From Anaerolineae bacterium (GTDB taxonomy: Bacteria; Chloroflexota; Anaerolineae; Aggregatilineales; Phototrophicaceae), in contig JADLAY010000024.1 of assembly GCA_020849765.1 (NCBI GenBank), positions 124,001 to 188,000 on the forward strand: a stretch of DNA of 64,000 bases. Reading direction: 5' to 3'. The notes under the pieces were generated by a model. The model ran no database searches. It was not told the origin of the DNA and saw only the letters and a program-made list of their open reading frames with translations. The translations under genes were made by a program, and so were the position numbers. Shown here in pieces: positions 44,621 to 53,179 of the stretch; the stretch's first letter is position 1; each line of letters opens with the position of its first letter.

Positions 44621-45678
44621 AGATGCCCCGGCGGCAGCTCCCGATTGGGCGATGGTGCGGCCTCGGCTGGCTTGCCAGCATGGCCTTCATCACGCTTGGG
44701 CTGCTGCTGGGCGGCGCACGCCAGAACGCGGTGCTGGCCTACGTCGAGGCTTATGGCGAGACGTGGCAGCTGCGTATGACCGATGTCGACCGTCTGCTCG
44801 ACCAGGGGCTGGCTCTGTACGTCGATTGCGACCTGAGCTGGCAACCGGACGGGTGGACGGTCTTTTTTACGAGCACGCGCCCCGGCCAGCCGCATCAAAT
44901 CGTCCAGCTTGCCCCTTTCACTCATCGTGAACAGTCCCGATTGAGCGCTGAGTCGCACATCGAGGCGCCCGCCATCTCGCCGGACGGCAGCTTGCTCGCC
45001 TTCGCCGCCAATGCCGACGTTGCCAACGACGTTATGCTGCTGGATCGGGCGACGGGCGAGCAGCGCGTCGTGGCGCAGTTGCCGATCTGGATCTCGACGC
45101 AGCGCTGGCTGCCGGACGGGCAAGGCGTCGTCGTCCATGGCATCGAGGCCAACCGCTACGAGCGCACCTACATGGTCGACGTGGCGACGGGCGAGGCAAC
45201 GCGCTTTGACGATCCGGACGCGGTCAACTGGTCGCCCGACCGCGAACGGCGGGCCTATGTTCAACTGGGCGCCGAAGATGGACTGTATGTGGCGAACGTG
45301 ACCGGCGGCGATGCGCAGCGCGTGAGTGACGCGCTCGATAGGCTGCCGGTCTGGTCGCCGGATGGGCGCTCGCTCGTCTTCGTCGGCGGGACAGAGGCCG
45401 AGCAGCGGCTGGCGCTACTGGACGTGCCGAGCGGCGAGGTGCGTTGGCTGACCCCGCCGATGTTCCGCGATGTGAGCCTGATGGTCTGGTCGCCGGACGG
45501 CACGCAAATCGCCTTCGGCGCGCGCGATCAGGACGTGGAGCCGCGCCACCGCGCCATCGCACCCTATCACATCTACACGGTCAGCGCGTCCGGCGGCGAC
45601 GTGCGCATGGTGCGCCACGGCTTCGGCGAGTACATCAACAATTTCAGCCGCTACTGCGCTTTCGCCTGGCGACCGTAG
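44617..45678 (+). CDS. Membrane-anchored or secreted PD40/TolB-like beta-propeller protein
   Basis: The 353-residue protein starts with a hydrophobic N-terminal helix (about 14-33). Repeated WSPDG/SPDG blades of the PD40 type follow, for example AISPDGSLLAFAAN, VWSPDGRSLVFVGG and VWSPDGTQIAFGAR. It overlaps the preceding dehydrogenase by four bases, so it is the last gene of the polyol operon. Such propellers bind proteins or ligands outside the membrane. No catalytic residues are apparent and its role in polyol use is unknown. Confidence 0.8.
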   Translation: MKMPRRQLPIGRWCGLGWLASMAFITLGLLLGGARQNAVLAYVEAYGETWQLRMTDVDRLLDQGLALYVDCDLSWQPDGWTVFFTSTRPGQPHQIVQLAPFTHREQSRLSAESHIEAPAISPDGSLLAFAANADVANDVMLLDRATGEQRVVAQLPIWISTQRWLPDGQGVVVHGIEANRYERTYMVDVATGEATRFDDPDAVNWSPDRERRAYVQLGAEDGLYVANVTGGDAQRVSDALDRLPVWSPDGRSLVFVGGTEAEQRLALLDVPSGEVRWLTPPMFRDVSLMVWSPDGTQIAFGARDQDVEPRHRAIAPYHIYTVSASGGDVRMVRHGFGEYINNFSRYCAFAWRP

Positions 45679-45719
45679 TCAACCCCCGACCTTTTCACTC
45701 CATACGAGCAAAAGCTGCG

Positions 45720-46736
45720 CTAGCCGACGCGACCGGTAGAACTTCGGATGATCAGTTCGGTCGGCAGTTCGCGGCGCAGCGTGAGCGGCGTGCGGCCTTC
45801 GAGGATGGTGGTCAGCATTTCGATTGCCGCTTCGCCCATGTCCGCCATCGGCTGGCGCACGGTCGTCAGCGCCGGGTAGACCTGTGACGCCATCGAAATG
45901 TCGTCGAAGCCGACGATCGAGATATCCGGGCCGATGGCGAGGCCGCTCGCCTTGGCCGCATCCATGACGCCGAAGGCCATCATATCGTTCGAGGCGACGA
46001 TCGCCGTCGGCGGCTCGTGCATCTCCAGCAGCGCGCGCCCCAACTGGAAGCCGGTCGGCTGGGTGAAGTCGCCCTCCAGCACGAGTTCGGGGTCGTAGGG
46101 CAGGCCGACCTCGGCCAGGCCATCGCGATAGCCCTGGAGGCGGTCGTGCGAGCAGACGACATCCATGCGCCCGGTCATGAAGCCGATGCGCCGGTGGCCG
46201 AGCGCGAGCAGGTGACGCATCGCATCGTGGACACCCTTGCGGTTGGTGGCTGTGATGCTTGGCTCGTCGCCGGTGCCGTTGTGATGGTCGATGATGACGT
46301 AGGGCAGGTCGCGCCTGTCCAGATCCTTGACGATGACTTCGTAGTCGAGCGGGACGATCATCAGGACGCCCTCGACGAGGCTGGTCTTGAGCCGCGCCAG
46401 GTAGAAATTTGTGCGCTCGGTATGATCGACCGCGCCCTGCGTGTAGAGCATGAGGCCGTAGCCGAGCCGTTCGGCGGCGCTGGAAACGCCGCGCAGGATT
46501 TCGCCCATGTAGACGCTGCTGATGTTCGGGATCAGCAGGGCGATCAGCTTGGTGTTGGCACCGCGCAGGCGCGGGCTGGGATTGGGGACGTAGCCAAGCT
46601 GCTCGACAGCGTCGAGGATGCGCTTGCGCGTGGTGGGCGAGACGCCCGGCAGATCGTTGAGGACGCGCGAGACGCTCATCTTGGAGACGCGCGCGCGTTC
46701 GGCCACATCGGCCAGGGTGATGGTCGGTTTATCCAT
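45720..46736 (-). CDS. LacI-family regulator of the GH94 phosphorylase genes
   Basis: The 338-residue repressor has the LacI HTH (ITLADVAERARVSKMSVSRV, then LNDLPG) and an effector domain with PTAIVASNDMMAFGVMDAA and ISIVGFDDISMASQVYP. It is divergent from two GH94 phosphorylase genes, with two palindromes in between. The inducer is probably cellobiose or a related beta-glucoside. Confidence 0.92.
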   Translation of the reverse strand: MDKPTITLADVAERARVSKMSVSRVLNDLPGVSPTTRKRILDAVEQLGYVPNPSPRLRGANTKLIALLIPNISSVYMGEILRGVSSAAERLGYGLMLYTQGAVDHTERTNFYLARLKTSLVEGVLMIVPLDYEVIVKDLDRRDLPYVIIDHHNGTGDEPSITATNRKGVHDAMRHLLALGHRRIGFMTGRMDVVCSHDRLQGYRDGLAEVGLPYDPELVLEGDFTQPTGFQLGRALLEMHEPPTAIVASNDMMAFGVMDAAKASGLAIGPDISIVGFDDISMASQVYPALTTVRQPMADMGEAAIEMLTTILEGRTPLTLRRELPTELIIRSSTGRVG

Positions 46737-46747
46737 AGATTTGCTCG

Positions 46748-46775
46748 GTTGCGTTACGCAACGTTACTGTAACGT
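46748..46775. promoter_or_regulatory. Two overlapping palindromes, likely LacI operators
   Basis: GTTGCG-TTA-CGCAAC (46748-46762) and ACGTTAC-T-GTAACGT (46761-46775) are both perfect and share two bases. They lie 11 bp upstream of the lacI-type start codon and about 205 bp before the first GH94 gene. They fit dimer sites for the adjacent repressor. An extended -10-like TGATGCTATGCT follows at 46775-46786 on the plus strand. Confidence 0.6.
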
Positions 46776-46979
46776 GATGCTATGCTATCCACAACTGGGC
46801 GGCATGTCAATCGGCTAGACGCTCAAGTCAGGCGCTGCCATGCGCAAGAATTCTTCTGAGTTACGAATTGCCACCCAAAGTTGCTTAGGGTTACAATCGT
46901 GTGAGCTTTCACATCGATTCGGATGTCCATCCGGCGCAGCAGATGCATATCTCTGTGTACGCAAATGCGAGGAGTATTT

Positions 46980-49421
46980 ATGCGTTACGGCTTCTTTGAC
47001 GACGACGCACGGGAGTATGTCATCACCCAGCCGGACACTCCCTTGCCCTGGATCAATTACCTGGGCAGTCAGACGTATTTCGGGATTATCTCGAACACGG
47101 CAGGGGGCTACTCGTTCTACCTCGATGCACGGCTGCGGCGGCTGCTGCGCTACCGCTACAACAACGTGCCATCCGACGAGGGCGGGCGCTATTTGTACCT
47201 GCGCGATAACGCGAGCGGCGCCTACTGGTCGCCGTCGTGGCAGCCAACGCGGACGCCGCTGGAGAACTACACCTGCCGCCACGGCATGGGCTACACGCGC
47301 ATCGGCTCGACCCACGACGGAATCGAAGCGAGCACCTGCTACTTCGTGCCGCTGGATGAGACGCTGGAAGTTTGGCAGGTGACGCTGACCAATCACCGCG
47401 AGACGCCCGCCGACCTGTCGCTGTTCTCGCTGGCGGAGTTCTGCCTGTGGGATGCCTACGACGATTTCACCAACTACCAGCGCAACCTGAACATCGGCCA
47501 GGTCGAAGTCGAAGACGGCGTCATCTACCACAAGACCGAGTATCGCGAGCGGCGCAATCATTATGCCTATTTCGCCTGTTCGGAGCCGCTGACGGGGTTC
47601 GACACCCAGCGCGAGTCGTTCCTGGGCGCCTACCGTGGCTGGCATGAGCCGCAGGCGGTCGCGCAAGGGGAGTCGCGCAATTCGGTCGCGCACGGTTGGT
47701 CGCCGATCGGCTCGCATCACGTCAAGGTCGCATTGGCGCCCGGCGAAACGCGCCAGATCATCTTCGTGCTCGGCTACCACGAGAACCCCGACGATCAGAA
47801 GTTCGACCCGCCCGGCTCGCAGACGATCAACAAGCGGACGGCGATCCCGGTCATGCGCAAGTATCTCGACCCGGCGGCGGTCGACGCGGCCTTCGCCCGC
47901 CTGCGCGATTACTGGACGGGCTTGCTGAGCGGCTTCCAGGTCGAAACGCCGGACGAGCACACCAACCGCATGGTCAACATCTGGAACGCCTACCAGAACA
48001 TGGTCACGTTCAACATGTCGCGCTCGGCGTCCGGCTACGAGACGGGCATTGGCCGTGGGATGGGCTTCCGCGATTCGAATCAGGACTTGCTCGGCTTCGT
48101 CCACATGATCCCGGAGCGCGCCCGCGAGCGCATCCTCGACATTGCGGCGACGCAGCTCGAAACGGGCGGCGCCTTCCACCAGTATCAGCCTCTGACCAAG
48201 CGCGGCAATGACGCCGTCGGCAGCAATTTCAACGACGATCCGCTGTGGCTGGTGCTCGGCGTGGTCGCCTACGTCAAGGAGACCGCGGATTTCAGCATCC
48301 TCGACGAGCGCGTGCCCTACGAGAACAAGGCAGGCAGCGAGCAGCCGCTGTACGAGCATCTCCAGCGCTGCATCCGCTACACGCTCGACCGGCTCGGCCA
48401 GCACGATCTGCCGTTGATCGGGCGCGCGGACTGGAACGACTGCCTCAACCTGAACACCTTCTCCAGCCAGCCGGGTGAATCGTTCCAGACGACGACCAAC
48501 ATGGACGGCAAGGTGGCGGAGTCCGTTTTCATCGCCGGGCTGTTCGTACTCGCCGCCAAAGAGATGGCGGAACTGGCGAGCGTCTATGCGCCGGGGGGGG
48601 ACGAGGGGACCTACCTCGACGCCGCCGCGCAGATGGAAGCGGCGATCATGGCGCACGGCTGGGATGGCGACTGGTTCAAGCGCGCCTACGATCACTACGG
48701 CCGGGTGCTCGGCTCGAAAGACAATGACGAGGGGCGCATCTTCATCGAGCCGCAGGGCATCTGCGTCATGGCAGGCATTGGCCTCGACGATGGCGTGGCG
48801 GATAAGGCACTCGCGTCGGTCATGGAATACCTGGCGACGCCGCACGGGATTGTCATTCTGCAACCGGCTTTCGCGCAGTACTATCTGCACCTGGGCGAGG
48901 TCTCGTCCTACCCGCCGGGCTACAAGGAAAACGCGGGCATCTTCTGCCACACCAATCCGTGGATCATGATCGCAGAGGCGATGGCAGGGCACCCGGATCA
49001 GGCCTTCGACTACTACACGCGCATCAATCCGTCGGCGCGCGAGGCGATCAGCGACGTGCATCGCAGCGAGCCGTACGTCTACGCACAGATGATCGCCGGG
49101 CGCGACGCAGCCACCCATGGCGAGGCCAAGAACTCGTGGCTGACGGGCACGGCGTCGTGGAATTACGTCGCGATCACCCAGTGGATTCTCGGCATCCGGC
49201 CATCGTACACAGGTCTGATCGTCGCGCCTTCTATTCCATCAATCTGGGAGCGCTCCCAGATCGTGCGTAAGTTCCGCGGCGTCACCTATCACATCACGAT
49301 CGAGCGCCAGGGCCCGGGCATCGACGTTTCGCTGGTGGTCGATGGCGCGCCGGTGGCGGGCAATCTGGTTCCTCACGTCGACGGCAAGACCGACGTTCAT
49401 GTCGTCGCGACAGTCAGATAG
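46980..49421 (+). CDS. Cellobiose phosphorylase (GH94)
   Basis: The 813-residue protein matches cellobiose phosphorylases in length and motifs. It starts MRYGFFDDDAREYVITQPD and continues with WINYLGSQTYFGIISNTAGG, NMSRSASGYETGIGRGMGF, RDSNQDLLGF, the RADWNDCLN catalytic loop (Asp484/Asp487) and EISSYPPGYKENAGIFCH-like segments. GAGGAG (46969-46974) precedes ATG 46980 by five bases. No signal peptide is present. It cleaves cellobiose with phosphate to glucose-1-phosphate and glucose in the cytoplasm. Confidence 0.92.
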   Translation: MRYGFFDDDAREYVITQPDTPLPWINYLGSQTYFGIISNTAGGYSFYLDARLRRLLRYRYNNVPSDEGGRYLYLRDNASGAYWSPSWQPTRTPLENYTCRHGMGYTRIGSTHDGIEASTCYFVPLDETLEVWQVTLTNHRETPADLSLFSLAEFCLWDAYDDFTNYQRNLNIGQVEVEDGVIYHKTEYRERRNHYAYFACSEPLTGFDTQRESFLGAYRGWHEPQAVAQGESRNSVAHGWSPIGSHHVKVALAPGETRQIIFVLGYHENPDDQKFDPPGSQTINKRTAIPVMRKYLDPAAVDAAFARLRDYWTGLLSGFQVETPDEHTNRMVNIWNAYQNMVTFNMSRSASGYETGIGRGMGFRDSNQDLLGFVHMIPERARERILDIAATQLETGGAFHQYQPLTKRGNDAVGSNFNDDPLWLVLGVVAYVKETADFSILDERVPYENKAGSEQPLYEHLQRCIRYTLDRLGQHDLPLIGRADWNDCLNLNTFSSQPGESFQTTTNMDGKVAESVFIAGLFVLAAKEMAELASVYAPGGDEGTYLDAAAQMEAAIMAHGWDGDWFKRAYDHYGRVLGSKDNDEGRIFIEPQGICVMAGIGLDDGVADKALASVMEYLATPHGIVILQPAFAQYYLHLGEVSSYPPGYKENAGIFCHTNPWIMIAEAMAGHPDQAFDYYTRINPSAREAISDVHRSEPYVYAQMIAGRDAATHGEAKNSWLTGTASWNYVAITQWILGIRPSYTGLIVAPSIPSIWERSQIVRKFRGVTYHITIERQGPGIDVSLVVDGAPVAGNLVPHVDGKTDVHVVATVR

Positions 49422-49429
49422 GCAAGCTG

Positions 49430-51826
49430 ATGAGATATGGCTATTTTGACGACGCCCGGCGTGAGTACGTCATCACCGACCCGAAGACGCCGACCAAATG
49501 GATCAACTACCTGGGCACGCTCGCGTTTGGCGGGCTGATCGACCACACCGGCGGCATGCTGATGTGCAAGGGCGATCCGGGGCTTAACCGCATCCTCAAG
49601 TACATCCCGCAGATGCCGGCGTCGGACTTCAAAGGTTCGACGCTCTACTTACGACTCAAAGCGGGGGAGGGGGAAGACTACAAGGTCTTCTCGCCCTACT
49701 TCGTGCCGACGCTGGATGCCTACAACCTGTATGAATGTCACGTTGGGCTGGGCTATACGCGCATCGTCAGCGTGATGCACGGCCTGCGCACGGAATCGAC
49801 CTTTTTCGTGCCGCAGGGCGACGAGCGCGTGATCTGGGATACGACGGTCACCAACGTGAGCGATGCGCCGCTGGCGGTCGATCTGGTGCCGGTGGTCGAG
49901 TATTCGCACTTCGACGCGCTCAAACAGTTCAACAACGCGGACTGGGTGCCGCAGACGATGCAGAGCCGCGTCTCCGTTCACAAGGGCGTCACGGTGCTGC
50001 GCCAGTACGCATTCATGAACCGTGAGACGCGCATCAACTACCTGACCTCGAATCTGCCGGTCTCGTCGTTCGAGTCGGATCGCAAGGCGTTCCTGGGCGC
50101 GAACGAATACGGGGGTTGGGCGGCGCCCAAACGGCTGACGTGCGAGGACGAACTCGGCAATTCGCAGGCCAACCGCGGCGACAACATCGGCGCACTGATG
50201 CATCACCTGGGCGAGCTGAAGCCGGGCCAATCGCGGCGTGTCGTCGTCCAAATGGGGCAGGCGGCCAGCGTTGAGGCGGCGCTGCCGGGCATCCACGAGT
50301 ATCTGGATGAGGAGGCAGTCGACGTGGCCTTCGGGGCGTTGGAGCGCTTCTGGGAGGATTACCTGGGCACACTCCAGGTATCGACGCCGGACGCGAGTAT
50401 GAACAGCATGCTCAACATCCATCACCCGCGCCAATGTCACACGACCAAGAACTGGTCGCGCTACCTGTCGCTCTATCAGTTGGGTATGGGCTCGCGCGGG
50501 ATCGGCTTCCGCGACAGCTCGCAGGACGTGCTCGGCGTGATCGCGCACATGCCGGACGAGAGCAAGGCGCTGATCGAGCAGCTGCTCAGCGTTCAACTCT
50601 CCGACGGCTCGGCTATGCATCAGTTCTTCCCGCTGACGATGGAGGCGACCCACGGCGATGCCGCCGAAATGCCGGATCGCCCGGACTTCTACAGCGACGA
50701 TCACCTGTGGATCGTGCTGGCCGTCTGCGGCTACCTGGCCGAGACGGGCGACTTCGGCTTCCTCGACGAGATGATCCCGTTCTACGACGGCGACGCCGCG
50801 ACGGTGCTCGATCATCTGCTGAGCGCGGTTGCCTTCACGCGGGCGACCGTCGGCCAGCATGGGCTGCCGCTGCTCGGCTTTGCTGATTGGAACGACACGA
50901 TGAATCTGCCGACCGGGGCGGAGTCGCTGTTCACGGCCAATCTCTATGGCGCGGCGCTGCGCCATCTGATCGAACTGTTCGAATACCAGGGCGAAACTGC
51001 GCTGGCGTTGGAGCATCAGGCCGCCTACGACGAGATGCGCGCACGCGTCAACGAGTGCGCCTGGGACGGCGATTGGTACGTGCGCTACTTCACCGCCGAC
51101 GGCAAGCCCATCGGCACGCACAGCAGCACTCACGGCCAGATCTTCATCAACGCGCAGTCGTGGGCGGTCATCTCTGGCTTCGCGCCGGACGAGCGGGCGG
51201 CCTCGGCGCTGGCGGCGGTCAACCGGCGGCTAAACACGGCCAACGGCATCAAGAAGATGACGCCCGGCTATGACGGCTACGATCCGATGATCGGCGGCGC
51301 GAGCACGTTCCCGCCCGGCGCGAAAGAGAACGGCGGCATCTTCCTGCACACCAATCCGTGGGTGATGATCGCTGAGACGATGCGCGGCAACGGTGACCTG
51401 GCCTACCAGTATTACGCGCAGATCAATCCCGCGGCCAAGAACGAGCGCATCGACGAGTACGAGATTGAACCCTATGCCTACGCGCAGAACATCCTAGCCG
51501 ACGAGCATCCGCAGGCCGGGCTGGGGCGCAATAGCTGGCTTTCGGGCACGGCGGCCTGGGCCTACCGTGCGGCGACGCAGCACATGCTCGGCGTCGCGCC
51601 GTCGTATCAGGGCCTGCGCATCGACCCGTGCATTCCGCGGGCGTGGGACGGCTTCAGGATGACGCGCCGCTTCCGCGGGGCGACCTACGCCATCGACGTG
51701 CGCAATCCGCAACATGTCAGCCAAGGCGTGCAATCGATCACGGTTGACGGTGCGCCGCTTGACGGGGCGACGGTGCCCGCCTTTGAAGACGGTCAGCGTC
51801 ACACGGTCGTGGTCGTGATGGGGTGA
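49430..51826 (+). CDS. GH94-family phosphorylase paralogue of unknown substrate
   Basis: The 798-residue protein starts MRYGYFDDARREYVITDPKT eight bases after the first GH94 gene. It shares WINYLGT, the catalytic loop FADWNDTMNLP and FPPGAKENGGIFLHTNPW. The middle differs: NIHHPRQCHTTKNWSRYLS and SGDGSAMHQFFPL-like segments replace the cellobiose-type NMSRSAS region. This pattern is nearer to cellobionic acid or other GH94 specificities than to cellobiose phosphorylase. Together the two enzymes may handle cellobiose and a second disaccharide. Exact substrate is not decidable from sequence. Confidence 0.85.
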   Translation: MRYGYFDDARREYVITDPKTPTKWINYLGTLAFGGLIDHTGGMLMCKGDPGLNRILKYIPQMPASDFKGSTLYLRLKAGEGEDYKVFSPYFVPTLDAYNLYECHVGLGYTRIVSVMHGLRTESTFFVPQGDERVIWDTTVTNVSDAPLAVDLVPVVEYSHFDALKQFNNADWVPQTMQSRVSVHKGVTVLRQYAFMNRETRINYLTSNLPVSSFESDRKAFLGANEYGGWAAPKRLTCEDELGNSQANRGDNIGALMHHLGELKPGQSRRVVVQMGQAASVEAALPGIHEYLDEEAVDVAFGALERFWEDYLGTLQVSTPDASMNSMLNIHHPRQCHTTKNWSRYLSLYQLGMGSRGIGFRDSSQDVLGVIAHMPDESKALIEQLLSVQLSDGSAMHQFFPLTMEATHGDAAEMPDRPDFYSDDHLWIVLAVCGYLAETGDFGFLDEMIPFYDGDAATVLDHLLSAVAFTRATVGQHGLPLLGFADWNDTMNLPTGAESLFTANLYGAALRHLIELFEYQGETALALEHQAAYDEMRARVNECAWDGDWYVRYFTADGKPIGTHSSTHGQIFINAQSWAVISGFAPDERAASALAAVNRRLNTANGIKKMTPGYDGYDPMIGGASTFPPGAKENGGIFLHTNPWVMIAETMRGNGDLAYQYYAQINPAAKNERIDEYEIEPYAYAQNILADEHPQAGLGRNSWLSGTAAWAYRAATQHMLGVAPSYQGLRIDPCIPRAWDGFRMTRRFRGATYAIDVRNPQHVSQGVQSITVDGAPLDGATVPAFEDGQRHTVVVVMG

Positions 51827-51836
51827 TCGCCGGCTG

Positions 51837-51872
51837 CTGTGTCGCCTCTCTGAGCACGGAGAGGCGACACAG
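51837..51872. terminator. Strong perfect hairpin between convergent genes
   Basis: CTGTGTCGCCTCTC (51837-51850) and GAGAGGCGACACAG (51859-51872) form a perfect 14-bp stem with an 8-base loop, right between the GH94 stop and the convergent SEFIR gene. No T-run follows on either side. A bidirectional transcription barrier is likely. Confidence 0.65.
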
Positions 51873-51881
51873 GTTCACGCG

Positions 51882-53114
51882 CTATTCGCCGCCTCTACGT
51901 TTTGCGACGAGGCGCGACACGATGTGTTTGCCGATTGGTGTTACGGTGAAGGTCTCGAAGTCCTCGGTCTGCACGTACTTGTCTCCCATCAAGGCGTTGC
52001 CGACTTCGACCAGAATCTCCTTGGGATAACCTTCGGCAAGGATTGACGCCTCGCTGAAAGTCTCCCGCTGCAGGATGTCTTCGAGCAGCGTGAGTTCGAT
52101 TTCACCCGCGCTGGCAAGCATTTCTTCGGTGTGTGGGGAGACGAAGCGCCAGAAGCCATTCCTATCGGTGAAGCCGAGTTCATTCCACACGAGACGATCG
52201 GCGGTCTTGATTTCGTCAAATTCCACCGCGGTCGCAGCATCGGCCAGCAGCGCCGGTTTTAGCCCGCTCCAACCATAGATGACCCTCGATTTCAGATCTT
52301 TGAGGCGTTCCCTGTCCCGTGTGTACTTGTCTTCGCTGGGATAGGGCAGCGTATAGTCTGCCTCTGAAATGAAGTGCTTGATGGTCGCCGCGTAATCCTT
52401 CACCGCCTCGACGGTTTCATCCGCCAGCGAGCCTTGATTGCGCAGAATCGCCCCTTCAATCAAGCGATGCAGACGACTGATGCCGACCAGGATGCGGCGC
52501 ATCTCGCCAAATGTGTGCCCAACATATTCCAGACTGGCAACGAGATCCGAGATCTCGTCGAGGATGGCGGCCAGACCCGCCACGGAAACGAGGGGACGCT
52601 GCGCAGGCGCCGACACAGCAGCCGCTGATGGCGTGAAGTCTGGCCGCGGGCCGATGGGCGGCGGTGTGGGCCGCGCATCGTGCAGCGTCGTCAGCAAATC
52701 CTGGTAGTTCGCTTCGGCATATGGCTGCCCGCGCAGATCGATGTAGTACTTGCCCTTGAGCCACGACGGGCTGGCCGTGTCCCAATCGCCGGAGCGCAGA
52801 ATGGGCAGGAATTTGCGCTGGTTGTGCAGGATGAAGACCTCCGCCGTCATGATGTCGCCCTCGTAACCGACGCCACCATGTCGTGTGTTCGTCTTGCGCT
52901 GGAAGTTGGGCGTGCAGACGATCAGCACGAAGTCCGACTCGCGGACGGCCGTCTCCATGAACGTCGGCAGCTGATCGCCGGGTACGGCGTGCCACTGGTC
53001 GAGCGTGACGTCGACGCCGTCGCCGCGCAATCGCGTTGCCAGGTCGCGCACCCACACTTTGTGCGCGTCATCATCCCACGAATACGAGATGAATACTCTC
53101 GGTATCGACGCCAT
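51882..53114 (-). CDS. SEFIR-domain protein
   Basis: The 410-residue protein has a SEFIR (TIR-like) domain in the first ~150 residues: RVFISYSWDDDAHKVWVRDL, VDVTLDQWHAVPGDQLP and FVLIVCTPNFQRKTN. A proline-rich linker (about 150-165) and a helical region of ~240 residues without recognised catalytic motifs follow. Bacterial SEFIR proteins are candidate immune or signalling effectors. No linked nuclease, CBASS or Thoeris gene is adjacent, so its role is open. It lies between a GH94 gene and the CNNM-type protein. Confidence 0.8.
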   Translation of the reverse strand: MASIPRVFISYSWDDDAHKVWVRDLATRLRGDGVDVTLDQWHAVPGDQLPTFMETAVRESDFVLIVCTPNFQRKTNTRHGGVGYEGDIMTAEVFILHNQRKFLPILRSGDWDTASPSWLKGKYYIDLRGQPYAEANYQDLLTTLHDARPTPPPIGPRPDFTPSAAAVSAPAQRPLVSVAGLAAILDEISDLVASLEYVGHTFGEMRRILVGISRLHRLIEGAILRNQGSLADETVEAVKDYAATIKHFISEADYTLPYPSEDKYTRDRERLKDLKSRVIYGWSGLKPALLADAATAVEFDEIKTADRLVWNELGFTDRNGFWRFVSPHTEEMLASAGEIELTLLEDILQRETFSEASILAEGYPKEILVEVGNALMGDKYVQTEDFETFTVTPIGKHIVSRLVAKRRGGE

Positions 53115-53179
53115 CCAGACTTCTCCTTCAGCGGGTAATCAACCATGCAAACGGCGACAACGGTGCTTTAGGACGAGCC

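Noticed and set aside
46815..49118. A 767-codon open frame antisense to the cellobiose phosphorylase gene
   Set aside because: It mirrors a well-conserved GH94 gene in a GC-rich genome, where long antisense frames are common. Its translation is Arg/Asp/Val-rich with no motif.
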